Below are positions 30,736-38,045 of a DNA stretch of 64,000 nt, piece after piece (the first letter of the stretch is position 1; each line of letters opens with the position of its first letter). The stretch covers positions 24,477-88,476 of the forward strand of contig CAZCAI010000003.1 in NCBI GenBank assembly GCA_964496595.1, in the 5' to 3' direction. The notes beneath the pieces are model-generated. The model made no database searches. It had not been told where the DNA came from and saw only the letters and a list, made by a program, of their open reading frames with translations. The position numbers and the translations under genes are program-made. This DNA is from JAAAOZ01 sp964496595 (lineage in GTDB: Bacteria > Chloroflexota > Anaerolineae > B4-G1 > SLSP01).

Positions 30736-32418
30736 TCACACCATCACTTTGGGCTGATATTCGCCCCAGACGCCGCGCAGGACGCCGCAGATCTCGCCGA
30801 GGGTGCAATCTGCGGCCACCGCCTCGATGAAGAGCGGCATCATCGGCTCGCCCTCTGTCTTGGCCGCGTCTTCGATGCGGGAGAGCAGCGCGGAGGCGCG
30901 CTCGTTATCGCGGCGCTGGCGCAGCTCGGCCAGGTGCGCGCGTTGGCCCTCTTCGATGGCGGGATCGACTTTGAGTTGCTCCAACTCGGTCTTCTCCTGA
31001 TCCGCATCGTTTTGGAAGCGGTTGACGCCGACGATGACCTGGTCGCTGCTCTCGACCGCGCGCTGCGCCCGATAGGCCGCCTCGGCGATCTCGGCCTGCA
31101 TATAGCCGCGATCAACGGCCGCCGCCGCCCCGCCCATCTCGTCGATGCGCTCGATGTAGTCGCAGGCGTGGGCCTCGATCTCGTTGGTGAGATGCTCGAT
31201 GACGTAGGATCCGGCCAGCGGATCGACTGTGTCGGCGACGCCGGACTCGTGCGCGATGATCTGCTGCGTGCGCAGCGCCACGCGGACGCTCTCCTCGGTG
31301 GGGAGCCAGAGCGCCTCGTCCATCGAGTTGGTGTGCAGCGATTGGGTGCCGCCCAGCACCGCCGCCAGCGCCTGGAGCGTGACGCGCACGACGTTGTTCG
31401 TGGGCTGCTGCGCCGTCAAGGTGGATCCGGCGGTCTGCGTGTGGAAGCGCATGCGCCACGAGCGGTGGTTCTCCGCGCCGAAGCGCTCTTTCATAATGCG
31501 CGCCCACATTCGCCGGGCCGCGCGGAACTTGGCGATTTCCTCTAGAAAATCGTTATGGGCGTTGAAGAAGAACGAGAGGCGCGGCGCAAAGGCGTCCACC
31601 TCCAGGCCTGCGTCCAGGGCCGCCTCGACGTAGGCGATGCCGTTGGCCAGCGTGAAGGCGATCTCCTGCACGGCGGTGCTGCCCGCCTCGCGGATGTGGT
31701 AGCCGCTGATGCTGATCGGATTCCACTTGGGGACGTTCGCCGCGCCGTAGCGGAAGGTGTCGGTGATCAGGCGCATCGAGGGCCGGGGCGGGAAGATGTA
31801 GGTGCCGCGCGCGACGTACTCCTTGAGGATATCGTTCTGGATGGTGCCGCGCAGTTGCTGTGGCGCGACGCCCTGCTCCTGCCCCACGGCGATGTACATC
31901 GCCCAGAGGATCGCGGCGGGCGAGTTGATCGTCATCGAGGTGCTGACCTTATCCAGCGGGATTTCCTGGAAGAGTGTGCGCATATTGTCCAAGCAACTGA
32001 TCGAGACGCCGACCTTGCCCACCTCGCCGATGGACATCTCGTCGTCGGCGTCGTAGCCGAGCTGCGTCGGCAGATCGAAGGCGACGGACAGCCCGGTCTG
32101 GCCCTGCTCCAGCAGGTAGCGGTAGCGCGCGTTCGACTCCTCGGCGGAGGCGTAGCCCGCGTACTGGCGCATCGTCCAGAAGCGCCCGCGATACATCGTG
32201 GGCTGCACGCCGCGCGTGAAGGGATATTCGCCGGGGAAGCCCAGATTCTCCAGATAATTGCCCTTCACCTCCGGCGGGGACTTGATCGGCTCCAGCGGGA
32301 TGCCCGACGCGGTCTTGAACTCCTCGCGCCGCTCCGGGAATCGATCCGTGACCTTCTTCAGCGTCGTCGATTGCCAGCGTTCCTTTTCCTCTAAAATCTT
32401 CTTCTCATCCGTCGTCAT
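30736..32418 (-). CDS. Methylmalonyl-CoA mutase large (alpha) subunit
   Basis: Catalytic TIM-barrel subunit (560 aa) of the B12-dependent succinyl-CoA/methylmalonyl-CoA isomerase. Characteristic segments: YPFTRGVQPTMYRGRFWTMR and QYAGYASAEESN (about 64-100), GLSVAFDLPTQLGYDAD (about 108), FHTQTAGSTLTAQQPTNN and GTQSLHTNSMDEAL (about 323-375). No cobalamin-binding DXHXXG module is present, so a separate small subunit must exist outside this window. The YRG..TMRQYAG region fits methylmalonyl-CoA rather than isobutyryl-CoA mutase by motif. It is first of the long minus-strand series and could feed succinyl-CoA chemistry. Confidence 0.93.
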   Translation of the reverse strand: MTTDEKKILEEKERWQSTTLKKVTDRFPERREEFKTASGIPLEPIKSPPEVKGNYLENLGFPGEYPFTRGVQPTMYRGRFWTMRQYAGYASAEESNARYRYLLEQGQTGLSVAFDLPTQLGYDADDEMSIGEVGKVGVSISCLDNMRTLFQEIPLDKVSTSMTINSPAAILWAMYIAVGQEQGVAPQQLRGTIQNDILKEYVARGTYIFPPRPSMRLITDTFRYGAANVPKWNPISISGYHIREAGSTAVQEIAFTLANGIAYVEAALDAGLEVDAFAPRLSFFFNAHNDFLEEIAKFRAARRMWARIMKERFGAENHRSWRMRFHTQTAGSTLTAQQPTNNVVRVTLQALAAVLGGTQSLHTNSMDEALWLPTEESVRVALRTQQIIAHESGVADTVDPLAGSYVIEHLTNEIEAHACDYIERIDEMGGAAAAVDRGYMQAEIAEAAYRAQRAVESSDQVIVGVNRFQNDADQEKTELEQLKVDPAIEEGQRAHLAELRQRRDNERASALLSRIEDAAKTEGEPMMPLFIEAVAADCTLGEICGVLRGVWGEYQPKVMV

Positions 32419-32475
32419 AGGTTTTTTTCCTCCGTAAGATAGAATGCAGAATTTGATGTTCTGTTAAGTTTAGGG

Positions 32476-33087
32476 TTAAACGTGATGCGGATAAACCTCG
32501 GCTGTGTGAGGTGTTGATTGGTTTGTTGACCCAAGATCTTGATGGGGCACCGATAGTAGAAACTCCTCAAGGCGCTTTACCAGAGAGTATTCTCGAATAA
32601 TCTCTAATGTTTGAGGTCGGTTGTTTATAGCTTCGAGAAGACGCCGCAGCACCATTGGATAAGACTCAGGTTTCAAAATCTCGAGCAAGAATTTCTTGGG
32701 CGCCAACTCCGCAAATTCGGTTTCCATTTCGGAGAATTCCGACCGGTCAGCCAAATCCCGGATGAAATCCCAATCCTGAACCAACAAGATCTCTATTTCT
32801 GGCACGGCTAAACAAACTACAAATTCAACGCCAGGGGATGCTTGATGGAGAGCGTTTTGTAAGAGACCGCGCTGTTCTCGAATCGATGATTCGGCAGTGG
32901 TATGAGCATCAACCACCAGGGCGACAGGGATTTCCTCCATAGCAAGGACCGAGCGGGCCAACGATTGAGCCGAATAGCGTCCGGCCCCCACGATAAACTC
33001 AACATGAGCGAGAGATTGAGGATGCAAGACAGTCTCCAAAATTTCTCGATCTGTCTCGGCTTCTGTAATAACATAAGCCTGGGTCAT
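32476..33087 (-). CDS. TOPRIM-like protein of a two-gene module
   Basis: A 203-aa protein without a certain family. The N-terminus YVITEAETDREILETVL (Glu 9/11), a hydrophobic strand followed by VALVVDAHTT (Asp 60), and LAVPEIEILLVQDW (Glu 97/99) fit the order of a TOPRIM fold as in small OLD/RloB-like nucleases, though the second motif is DAH rather than DxD. ATG 33087 is 1 bp after the stop of the upstream PD-(D/E)xK nuclease gene, so the pair is translationally coupled. AT-richer than its neighbours. A catalytic role is inference; a structural partner of the nuclease is the alternative. Confidence 0.5.
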   Translation of the reverse strand: MTQAYVITEAETDREILETVLHPQSLAHVEFIVGAGRYSAQSLARSVLAMEEIPVALVVDAHTTAESSIREQRGLLQNALHQASPGVEFVVCLAVPEIEILLVQDWDFIRDLADRSEFSEMETEFAELAPKKFLLEILKPESYPMVLRRLLEAINNRPQTLEIIREYSLVKRLEEFLLSVPHQDLGSTNQSTPHTAEVYPHHV

Positions 33088-33088
33088 A

Positions 33089-33658
33089 TTACACCTCGTG
33101 TAAGATATGATAATCTGGCAAACCCTTCGCCACACAAATACGGTACTTCAAAACTAGTCCTTCACAAAAGCGTTTCTCGCGAAGTGCAAATTCTATCTCG
33201 TCGCCACCCCACAGGAGGATGACTTGAGGCGCCGTGAACCGGGCCAGCAATAACGCCGATTCTGTAAATCCACTCCGGCTGAATGCAATCCCTATCACGC
33301 CACTCGGTCTACGCAACAGTTGATTGCGAAGCTTGGCGATAGGCTCCACGTTAACGCTCTCTGTACTGTAGTCTTTGCATTCCACCAGGCAAGCGAGCCC
33401 ATCGCTCGTGTGGATAAAACCATCCACTTGCTCTACAGTTTCATCCGTCTCTGCTTTTACCAATTCACCCATCGTGATCCTGTAAGGCCACATCACGTAG
33501 GCTCCCTCGAGTTGAAAAGCTCGCAGGACAAGATACTCGAATGCTTTGCCCGGCGGCCAATCGGGGGTATTTTCCGCCTCGATAGCTTGCCAAAGCCCAA
33601 TCAGATCCTTCCAGGCATATTGCTGAATTCTGTGCGCGTACGCTTGCTCTGCTGTCAT
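33089..33658 (-). CDS. Mrr-like PD-(D/E)xK restriction endonuclease-fold protein
   Basis: A 189-aa nuclease-fold protein. Residues in order: GKAFEYLVLRAF (Glu 41), QVDGFIHTSDG (Asp 79), LVECKDYS (Glu 93, Lys 95), then the conserved hydrophobic run GVIGIAFSRSGFTESALLLA and ILLWGGDEIEFAL. This matches the Mrr_cat/REase superfamily: DNA cleavage or targeting of specific DNA. No methyltransferase gene is near. It forms an operon with the TOPRIM-like gene (1-bp gap). The low GC of both genes against the flanking GC-rich genes suggests transfer. The nuclease fold is well supported; target and defence role are inferred. Confidence 0.75.
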   Translation of the reverse strand: MTAEQAYAHRIQQYAWKDLIGLWQAIEAENTPDWPPGKAFEYLVLRAFQLEGAYVMWPYRITMGELVKAETDETVEQVDGFIHTSDGLACLVECKDYSTESVNVEPIAKLRNQLLRRPSGVIGIAFSRSGFTESALLLARFTAPQVILLWGGDEIEFALREKRFCEGLVLKYRICVAKGLPDYHILHEV

Positions 33659-33730
33659 AGAATGCCTCTTGCTTATGGATTGATATATCCGCTTGGTGTT
33701 ATCTTGGTGCTGGCAGGGAGGCCGATATAT

Positions 33731-35497
33731 CTACCCTAACTTCTCCAGTTCCTCCAACATCTCTTCCAGCAGATCGAAGCCGCCCTGCCAGAAGTCCGGC
33801 GACGCCATATCGAAGCCGGCCTCGCTGATGATGTGATCGGGGCTGGCGGAGCCGCCGTAGCTGAGGACGCGCAGGTAATCCGGCTCGAAGGCCTCGCGGC
33901 CCAGCTCCTTGTACTTGCGATAGAGGGCTAGCACCAGGAGGTTGCCGAAGGCGTAGGCGTAGCAGTAGAAGGGGGTGTGATAGATGTGCGGGATCAGGGT
34001 CCATTCGAGTCGGAACTCGTCGGTCAGCTCCACCGCATCCCCCAACTGCGAGGTGAGGTTCTCTAAGTAGGCGGCGTTCAGGTCGTCGGTTGTGGCGCCG
34101 TCAAGAATCATCTGGTGGGCGGTCTTCTCGAAGAGCACGAAATAGGCCTGGCGCTGGATGGTCGCGTAGGCGTCATCCAAGAAGGTGCTGATGAGGGTGC
34201 GGCGCACGGCGGGGTCTTGCTCCTCATTCAGTAGCTTGTCGGTGAGCAGCATTTCGCCGAAGACCGAGGCGGTCTCGGCCAGGGGCAGCGCGGAGTGGAA
34301 GGTGAGCACCGAGTGCTCCTCGGCCATCATCGCGTGGACGGCGTGGCCCAACTCGTGGGCGAGCGTGGAGACGGCCTGGATCTTGCCGGTGAAATGGGTC
34401 AGCACCCAGGGCGTCAGATCAGGGCGGGTGGAGTAGCAGTAGGCACCGCCCATCTTGCGCGGGCGCACCTCGGCGTCTAAGTGTTGCTCCTCGAGCACGC
34501 GCAGCGCGCGATCCGCCAGCGTGGGTGAGAAGTCGCGGTAGCTCTCGTCGATCATCTTAATGGCCTGGTCGAAGGTGTACTCCCGCTCGGCCTCCGACAG
34601 CGGCGCGTAGACATCGTAGCGGCGGAGGCGATCCACGCCCAAGGCCTGCGCCTTGAAGCGGAAGAAGCGCTGGAAGAGCGGCGCGTTCTCCTGGACGACG
34701 TCCAACATCGTGTCCACGACGGGATCGGGGATGTCGTTATCCAGGTTGCGCACGCTGATGGGGCTGTCGAAGTCGCGCAGCTTGACGTTCTCCTCGGTCC
34801 AGTCGCGCACCCGCGCGGCGTAGATCTGAGCGAAGACGGGCGTCTGCTCCCCGTAGACGCGGTACATCTCCTGATAGGCGGCGGCGCGCAGATCGGCGGA
34901 GGGGTTCATCACGTAGGTCGATAGCTCGCTCCGCGTTAACTCCTTCTCCTCGCCATCGACGGTCAGGTGGAACTTGAAGCCGTTGGTGATCATATCGTAG
35001 ACGGTCAAGACGGCGTTGATGCCGTTCACGTCCTTGATGTTGACCAGGCGCTCCTCCGGCTCGGAGAGTGTGTAGGGCGTGAAGCGACGCAAGCTCTCTA
35101 AGAAGTAGCGCAGATCGCCGCTGGGCGCCATCAGCCGCGCGGCGTTTTCCTCATCCAACGATTTCCACCAGAGGGTGAAGAAGAGGGTGCTGTTTTGCAT
35201 CTCCGCGACCAATTGCTCGGTCTGGGAACGGAAGGTGAGCGCGGCCTGCTCGGTGGTATCCTCGGAGAACCAGAGGTAGCTGTAGGCGCGCAGCACGACC
35301 GCATCGGCGTACAGCTCCTCGTAGCGATGCAAAATCTCCAGGAAATTCTCCTCCGAGATCTCCGGGGAGAGCTGATCGCGCAGCCCCTCGAAGGTCTCGA
35401 TCCGCGCTTTGACCTCCTCGATATGCGCGGCCATCTCGGCGGATTCGGCGGGGGGAAGTAAGTCTTTCAATGTCCAGCGTTGTGCTTCGTACGTCAT
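33731..35497 (-). CDS. pepF: Oligoendopeptidase F family (M3) metallopeptidase
   Basis: Cytoplasmic zinc oligopeptidase (588 aa) that degrades short peptides. Zinc motif LAHELGHAVHAMM at about 384 with a downstream ligand Glu in AETASVFGEMLL (about 408-420). N-terminal helices typical of PepF (WTLKDLLPPAESAEM..HIEEVKARIETFE) and the C-terminal YAFGNLLVLALYRKY and LSYGGSASPDHII segments are present. Length normal. It is probably a single-gene unit; the intergenic region upstream carries the longest heptamer array of the window. Confidence 0.93.
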   Translation of the reverse strand: MTYEAQRWTLKDLLPPAESAEMAAHIEEVKARIETFEGLRDQLSPEISEENFLEILHRYEELYADAVVLRAYSYLWFSEDTTEQAALTFRSQTEQLVAEMQNSTLFFTLWWKSLDEENAARLMAPSGDLRYFLESLRRFTPYTLSEPEERLVNIKDVNGINAVLTVYDMITNGFKFHLTVDGEEKELTRSELSTYVMNPSADLRAAAYQEMYRVYGEQTPVFAQIYAARVRDWTEENVKLRDFDSPISVRNLDNDIPDPVVDTMLDVVQENAPLFQRFFRFKAQALGVDRLRRYDVYAPLSEAEREYTFDQAIKMIDESYRDFSPTLADRALRVLEEQHLDAEVRPRKMGGAYCYSTRPDLTPWVLTHFTGKIQAVSTLAHELGHAVHAMMAEEHSVLTFHSALPLAETASVFGEMLLTDKLLNEEQDPAVRRTLISTFLDDAYATIQRQAYFVLFEKTAHQMILDGATTDDLNAAYLENLTSQLGDAVELTDEFRLEWTLIPHIYHTPFYCYAYAFGNLLVLALYRKYKELGREAFEPDYLRVLSYGGSASPDHIISEAGFDMASPDFWQGGFDLLEEMLEELEKLG

Positions 35498-35520
35498 CTA
35501 ATTGCCTCCTAGGGAAAATA

Positions 35521-35642
35521 GTTACAAGTTGAAAGTTGAAAGTTACAAGTTACAAGTTACAAGTTGCAAGTTAAAAGTTGAAAGTTACAAGTTACAAGTT
35601 GAAAGTTACAAGTTGCAAGTTACAAGTTGCAAGTTAAAAGTT
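35521..35642. repeat. Longest heptanucleotide array, GTTNNAA type
   Basis: About 17 uninterrupted 7-bp units (GTTACAA, GTTGAAA, GTTGCAA, GTTAAAA variants) upstream of pepF and next to the end of the small membrane-protein gene at 35655. Only positions 4-5 of each unit vary strongly. Confidence 0.92.
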
Positions 35643-35654
35643 GTGCGTTGGCCT

Positions 35655-36077
35655 CTACGATGAATGAGATGAGGGGGTTGGAGGTGGATCATCGCGTTTT
35701 TGGCCGTTCGAGCTGGCCCAGGTGACGAGCAGTAGGAAGAGCGCGCTCAACGCCAGATCACGGCGCCAGAGGGAGCGGGCGTAGGGGGAGCGCTCGGCCA
35801 GCAGGCGCAGCAGCCACACGCTCGCTTGATAGCCGAGGGCCACAGGCAGCGCCCAGGTGCGATGTCGGCGTCGCCAGGTCATCACGGCCAAGGCGACAAA
35901 GGCGATCCCCCAGGCGAGATAGAACGCGCCCAGGAATCCCCACGACACCGAGAGCATCTGATCGTCCAACACGGGCGCCACATAGCCGATCATGCCCGCG
36001 CGGACCAGATTGCCCAATCCAATGAGAAGTAGTAACAGAAACAAGAGCCATCGCTTAAACACAATCGGATTGTACAA
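35655..36077 (-). CDS. Small membrane protein, unknown
   Basis: A 140-aa protein with about four hydrophobic helices (WLLFLLLLLIGLGNLV; WGFLGAFYLAWGIAFVALAVM; LPVALGYQASVWLLRLL; DLALSALFLLLVTWA) and a polar Pro/Ser-rich C-terminus. No family was recognised. It is GC-rich in codon use like its neighbours, supporting a real gene. Function unknown. Confidence 0.6.
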   Translation of the reverse strand: MYNPIVFKRWLLFLLLLLIGLGNLVRAGMIGYVAPVLDDQMLSVSWGFLGAFYLAWGIAFVALAVMTWRRRHRTWALPVALGYQASVWLLRLLAERSPYARSLWRRDLALSALFLLLVTWASSNGQKRDDPPPTPSSHSS

Positions 36078-36604
36078 CAGAGCGCGTAAAATGCGAATTA
36101 CCTACCGGACAGTTTTATGCCTCTATCTCAGCAGATGGAGCAGATGGATAATCAGATAGTCTAATTGACACAGAGTTGCCGGGGGGATGGTTCATCTACA
36201 AGCGAAAATAGGTTTACGCTTTAGTTCCGATAACTTTGGCTATAAGTTGCAATAAATTATTCAGAAACACTCCAATCATCTTAAAAGCATCAATTTTGGT
36301 TCGTAGTAAGCCTCGGAGCGCTAGCGGAGTGGCGTTTTTCGGGCTTCACAACGGCACTCCATTCCATCGCGCAGCGGATGCCTGACTACGAACAAGTGTT
36401 AACCAATTAGTGAACCATCCCAAGATCCGCAGAGAAATATCTTCCTTCTGTACGCTTTGTGTCTTCCTTGTGAGACTTTAGATCTGAACCGAAATCTAAT
36501 CTGCTTATATCTGCTCTATCTGCTCTATCTGCTGATTAAGAGTGGTCTTGGAAAAAGTGTCCGGTAGCTAGAAATGCGAATTCAAATCAGAGGCTACTCA
36601 AGCA
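36078..36604. other. Non-coding stretch with a TIR element
   Basis: No convincing gene. It holds the 95-bp element described at 36299-36393 and a low-complexity part (36480-36540) with repeated TCTGCTCTA words. Nothing else was seen. Confidence 0.6.
36299..36393. repeat. 95-bp element with terminal inverted repeats
   Basis: Begins GTTCGTAGTAAG and ends CTGACTACGAAC (inverted complements with a few mismatches). It holds internal palindromes rich in GCGCTAGCGG and no ORF; MITE-like. Its reversed half resembles 9101-9150. Confidence 0.65.
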
Positions 36605-36631
36605 CAAAAGCCCCTGCGAAAATCGCAAGGG
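36605..36631 (-). terminator. Terminator after the YtxH-like gene
   Basis: 9-bp stem with one mismatch (36611-36619 with 36623-36631), 3-nt loop, followed on the minus strand by CTTTT; 37 bp after the stop. Confidence 0.65.
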
Positions 36632-36667
36632 CCTTTGTCAGATGGCGGAATAACGCGCATGCCGCTT

Positions 36668-37057
36668 TTAGACGGCTTTGTCAACTTCCTCTTTTACGTC
36701 GGCGGCGACCTTTTCAACCTGGTCGGCGACCTCTTCGACTTGCTCCGCGGCCTTTTCTTTCTGCTCCTCGGCCATGGTCTCCGCCTGCTTTTGGAGTTCC
36801 TTGGCTCGATTCTGCAACTCTGCCGAGGCCTCATCTAAGCGGGCGCGGGCATCCTGCAACAGCTTTTCGGCCTTCGCGCGGGCTTCCTCCGCTCGCTCCG
36901 TGGCCCGATCGCTGATCTCGATGCCGCGCTGCTGGATCTGGTCGCGGGTCTCTTCGCCCGGCTGCGGCGCGAAGAGAATCCCCACGCTGGCGCCGATCAC
37001 GCCGCCTAAGAAAAATCCCAGCAAAAATGCGCCAAAGTTACTCTCGTGTTTCGACAT
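36668..37057 (-). CDS. YtxH-like protein
   Basis: A 129-aa protein: polar N-terminus, one Gly-rich membrane helix (GAFLLGFFLGGVIGASVGILFA, given here by its core FLLGFFLGGV), the YtxH PQPGEETRDQI signature, then a ~95-residue Ala/Glu/Lys-rich coiled coil. YtxH proteins are general-stress-related membrane-anchored coiled coils with unknown reaction. ATG 37057 follows GGAGGAAATAG; a longer reading upstream lies inside the neighbouring gene. It overlaps the end of the preceding gene by 20 bp. Confidence 0.82.
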   Translation of the reverse strand: MSKHESNFGAFLLGFFLGGVIGASVGILFAPQPGEETRDQIQQRGIEISDRATERAEEARAKAEKLLQDARARLDEASAELQNRAKELQKQAETMAEEQKEKAAEQVEEVADQVEKVAADVKEEVDKAV

Positions 37058-37598
37058 GACTATTTCCTCCTTTGGGAACTGATGTTGAACGTGTATGAGG
37101 CCGCATCGCGCCGACGACGCTCGCCAAATCGCTGGCGACTTTGCGTGCTCCGGCGGCGAATCCGGCCATTTGAATAAATGGGGAGACGACTTTGTGACTG
37201 ACAAATTCGGTGGTCCCTCTGACCGTTGAGGCTGTGTCGTTGACGGACAACAACAGCGGTTCGATCTCATCGCGCAACATTTGAATTAACATCTGTACTT
37301 GGAAGATCAGCACGATCATCGCCAGGCCGATAATGAAGGTCTCTACCGCCACGAAGACGATGGCGATATCGCGAACGATCTGGGTGGCGCTGGGGAACTT
37401 AGCCATCAGCACAATCGCGGCAATGAGCAACACCAAAAAGAGCACGGCGCCGCCGATGATGATCATCTGGGTGCGCTTCGATATCTCGGCGGATGTTTCG
37501 GGCTTTGTGGGGGTGTCGGTTGCGGATGTATCCGGCTTAGCAGCCATCGCTTCTGGCTTCACTGCGGGTGATTTCTCCTTGGGGGGTTCAAGTGTCAT
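37038..37598 (-). CDS. Two-helix membrane protein, DUF948-like
   Basis: A 186-aa protein: a Pro/Lys/Thr-rich N-terminal stretch of about 45 residues, helix 1 (MIIIGGAVLFLVLLIAAIVLM, core IIIGGAVLFL), helix 2 (ETFIIGLAMIVLIFQVQMLI, core IIGLAMIVLIFQ), then a segment reminiscent of DUF948 (LRDEIEPLLLSVNDTASTVRG) and a Ser/Thr-rich end. DUF948 genes are often adjacent to YtxH genes, as here. Likely envelope stress role, unproven. Confidence 0.65.
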   Translation of the reverse strand: MTLEPPKEKSPAVKPEAMAAKPDTSATDTPTKPETSAEISKRTQMIIIGGAVLFLVLLIAAIVLMAKFPSATQIVRDIAIVFVAVETFIIGLAMIVLIFQVQMLIQMLRDEIEPLLLSVNDTASTVRGTTEFVSHKVVSPFIQMAGFAAGARKVASDLASVVGAMRPHTRSTSVPKGGNSHVETRE

Positions 37599-38045
37599 AA
37601 ATTTTCCTCCTTCATAGACCTGGACCTGAGACCTGGATAAGGCCGTTCCAAGAAAATAAGTCTCCCAAAAACAGGAGTTTCCCGAGGGAAAAGCATCAGG
37701 TTTGGAAGGTTTTAATCTCTGGAACTACCTAAGCGCTTGTAAGGGCCAGAAAAGGCAAAGAAGTCGCGAATCAGAAGGTCGTTTCTGGCATAGCTTAAAT
37801 CTCATTATACCATGCGCCAGGTAAACCAACAAGGTTTTGTTCCTTTGAAATAGGGTATTTCCATAATATCTTATTTTATCTATTTTTCTTGCCTTTTATA
37901 GAATCGTAACTAACTGGAAACTATTGACAAGCTGATGTACAGTATGATAAAAGTAGTATCGCGCCCCAAAATGTATTGTCAAGTGCAACCCCCCATATTC
38001 TCACATTTTCTCACATTAAAGCTCACGTTAATTAAGGAGGTAAAT
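37599..38045. other. Upstream region of the giant surface-protein genes
   Basis: AT-rich 447-bp intergenic stretch. TTGACA occurs at 37924-37929 with GATAAA at 37946-37951 (16-bp spacer), a plausible + strand promoter. Three CTCAC direct repeats follow at 38000-38031 and AAGGAGGT at 38034-38041 is the ribosome-binding site. No ORF is convincing. Confidence 0.55.
38000..38031 (+). promoter_or_regulatory. Three direct repeats CTCACRTTWW
   Basis: CTCACATTTT (38000), CTCACATTAA (38010) and CTCACGTTAA (38022) lie within the leader just before the ribosome-binding site; possible protein-binding or RNA element. Confidence 0.4.

Noticed and set aside
35521..35642. CRISPR array
   Set aside because: The repeats are only 7 bp with no spacers, and there are no cas genes in the window.
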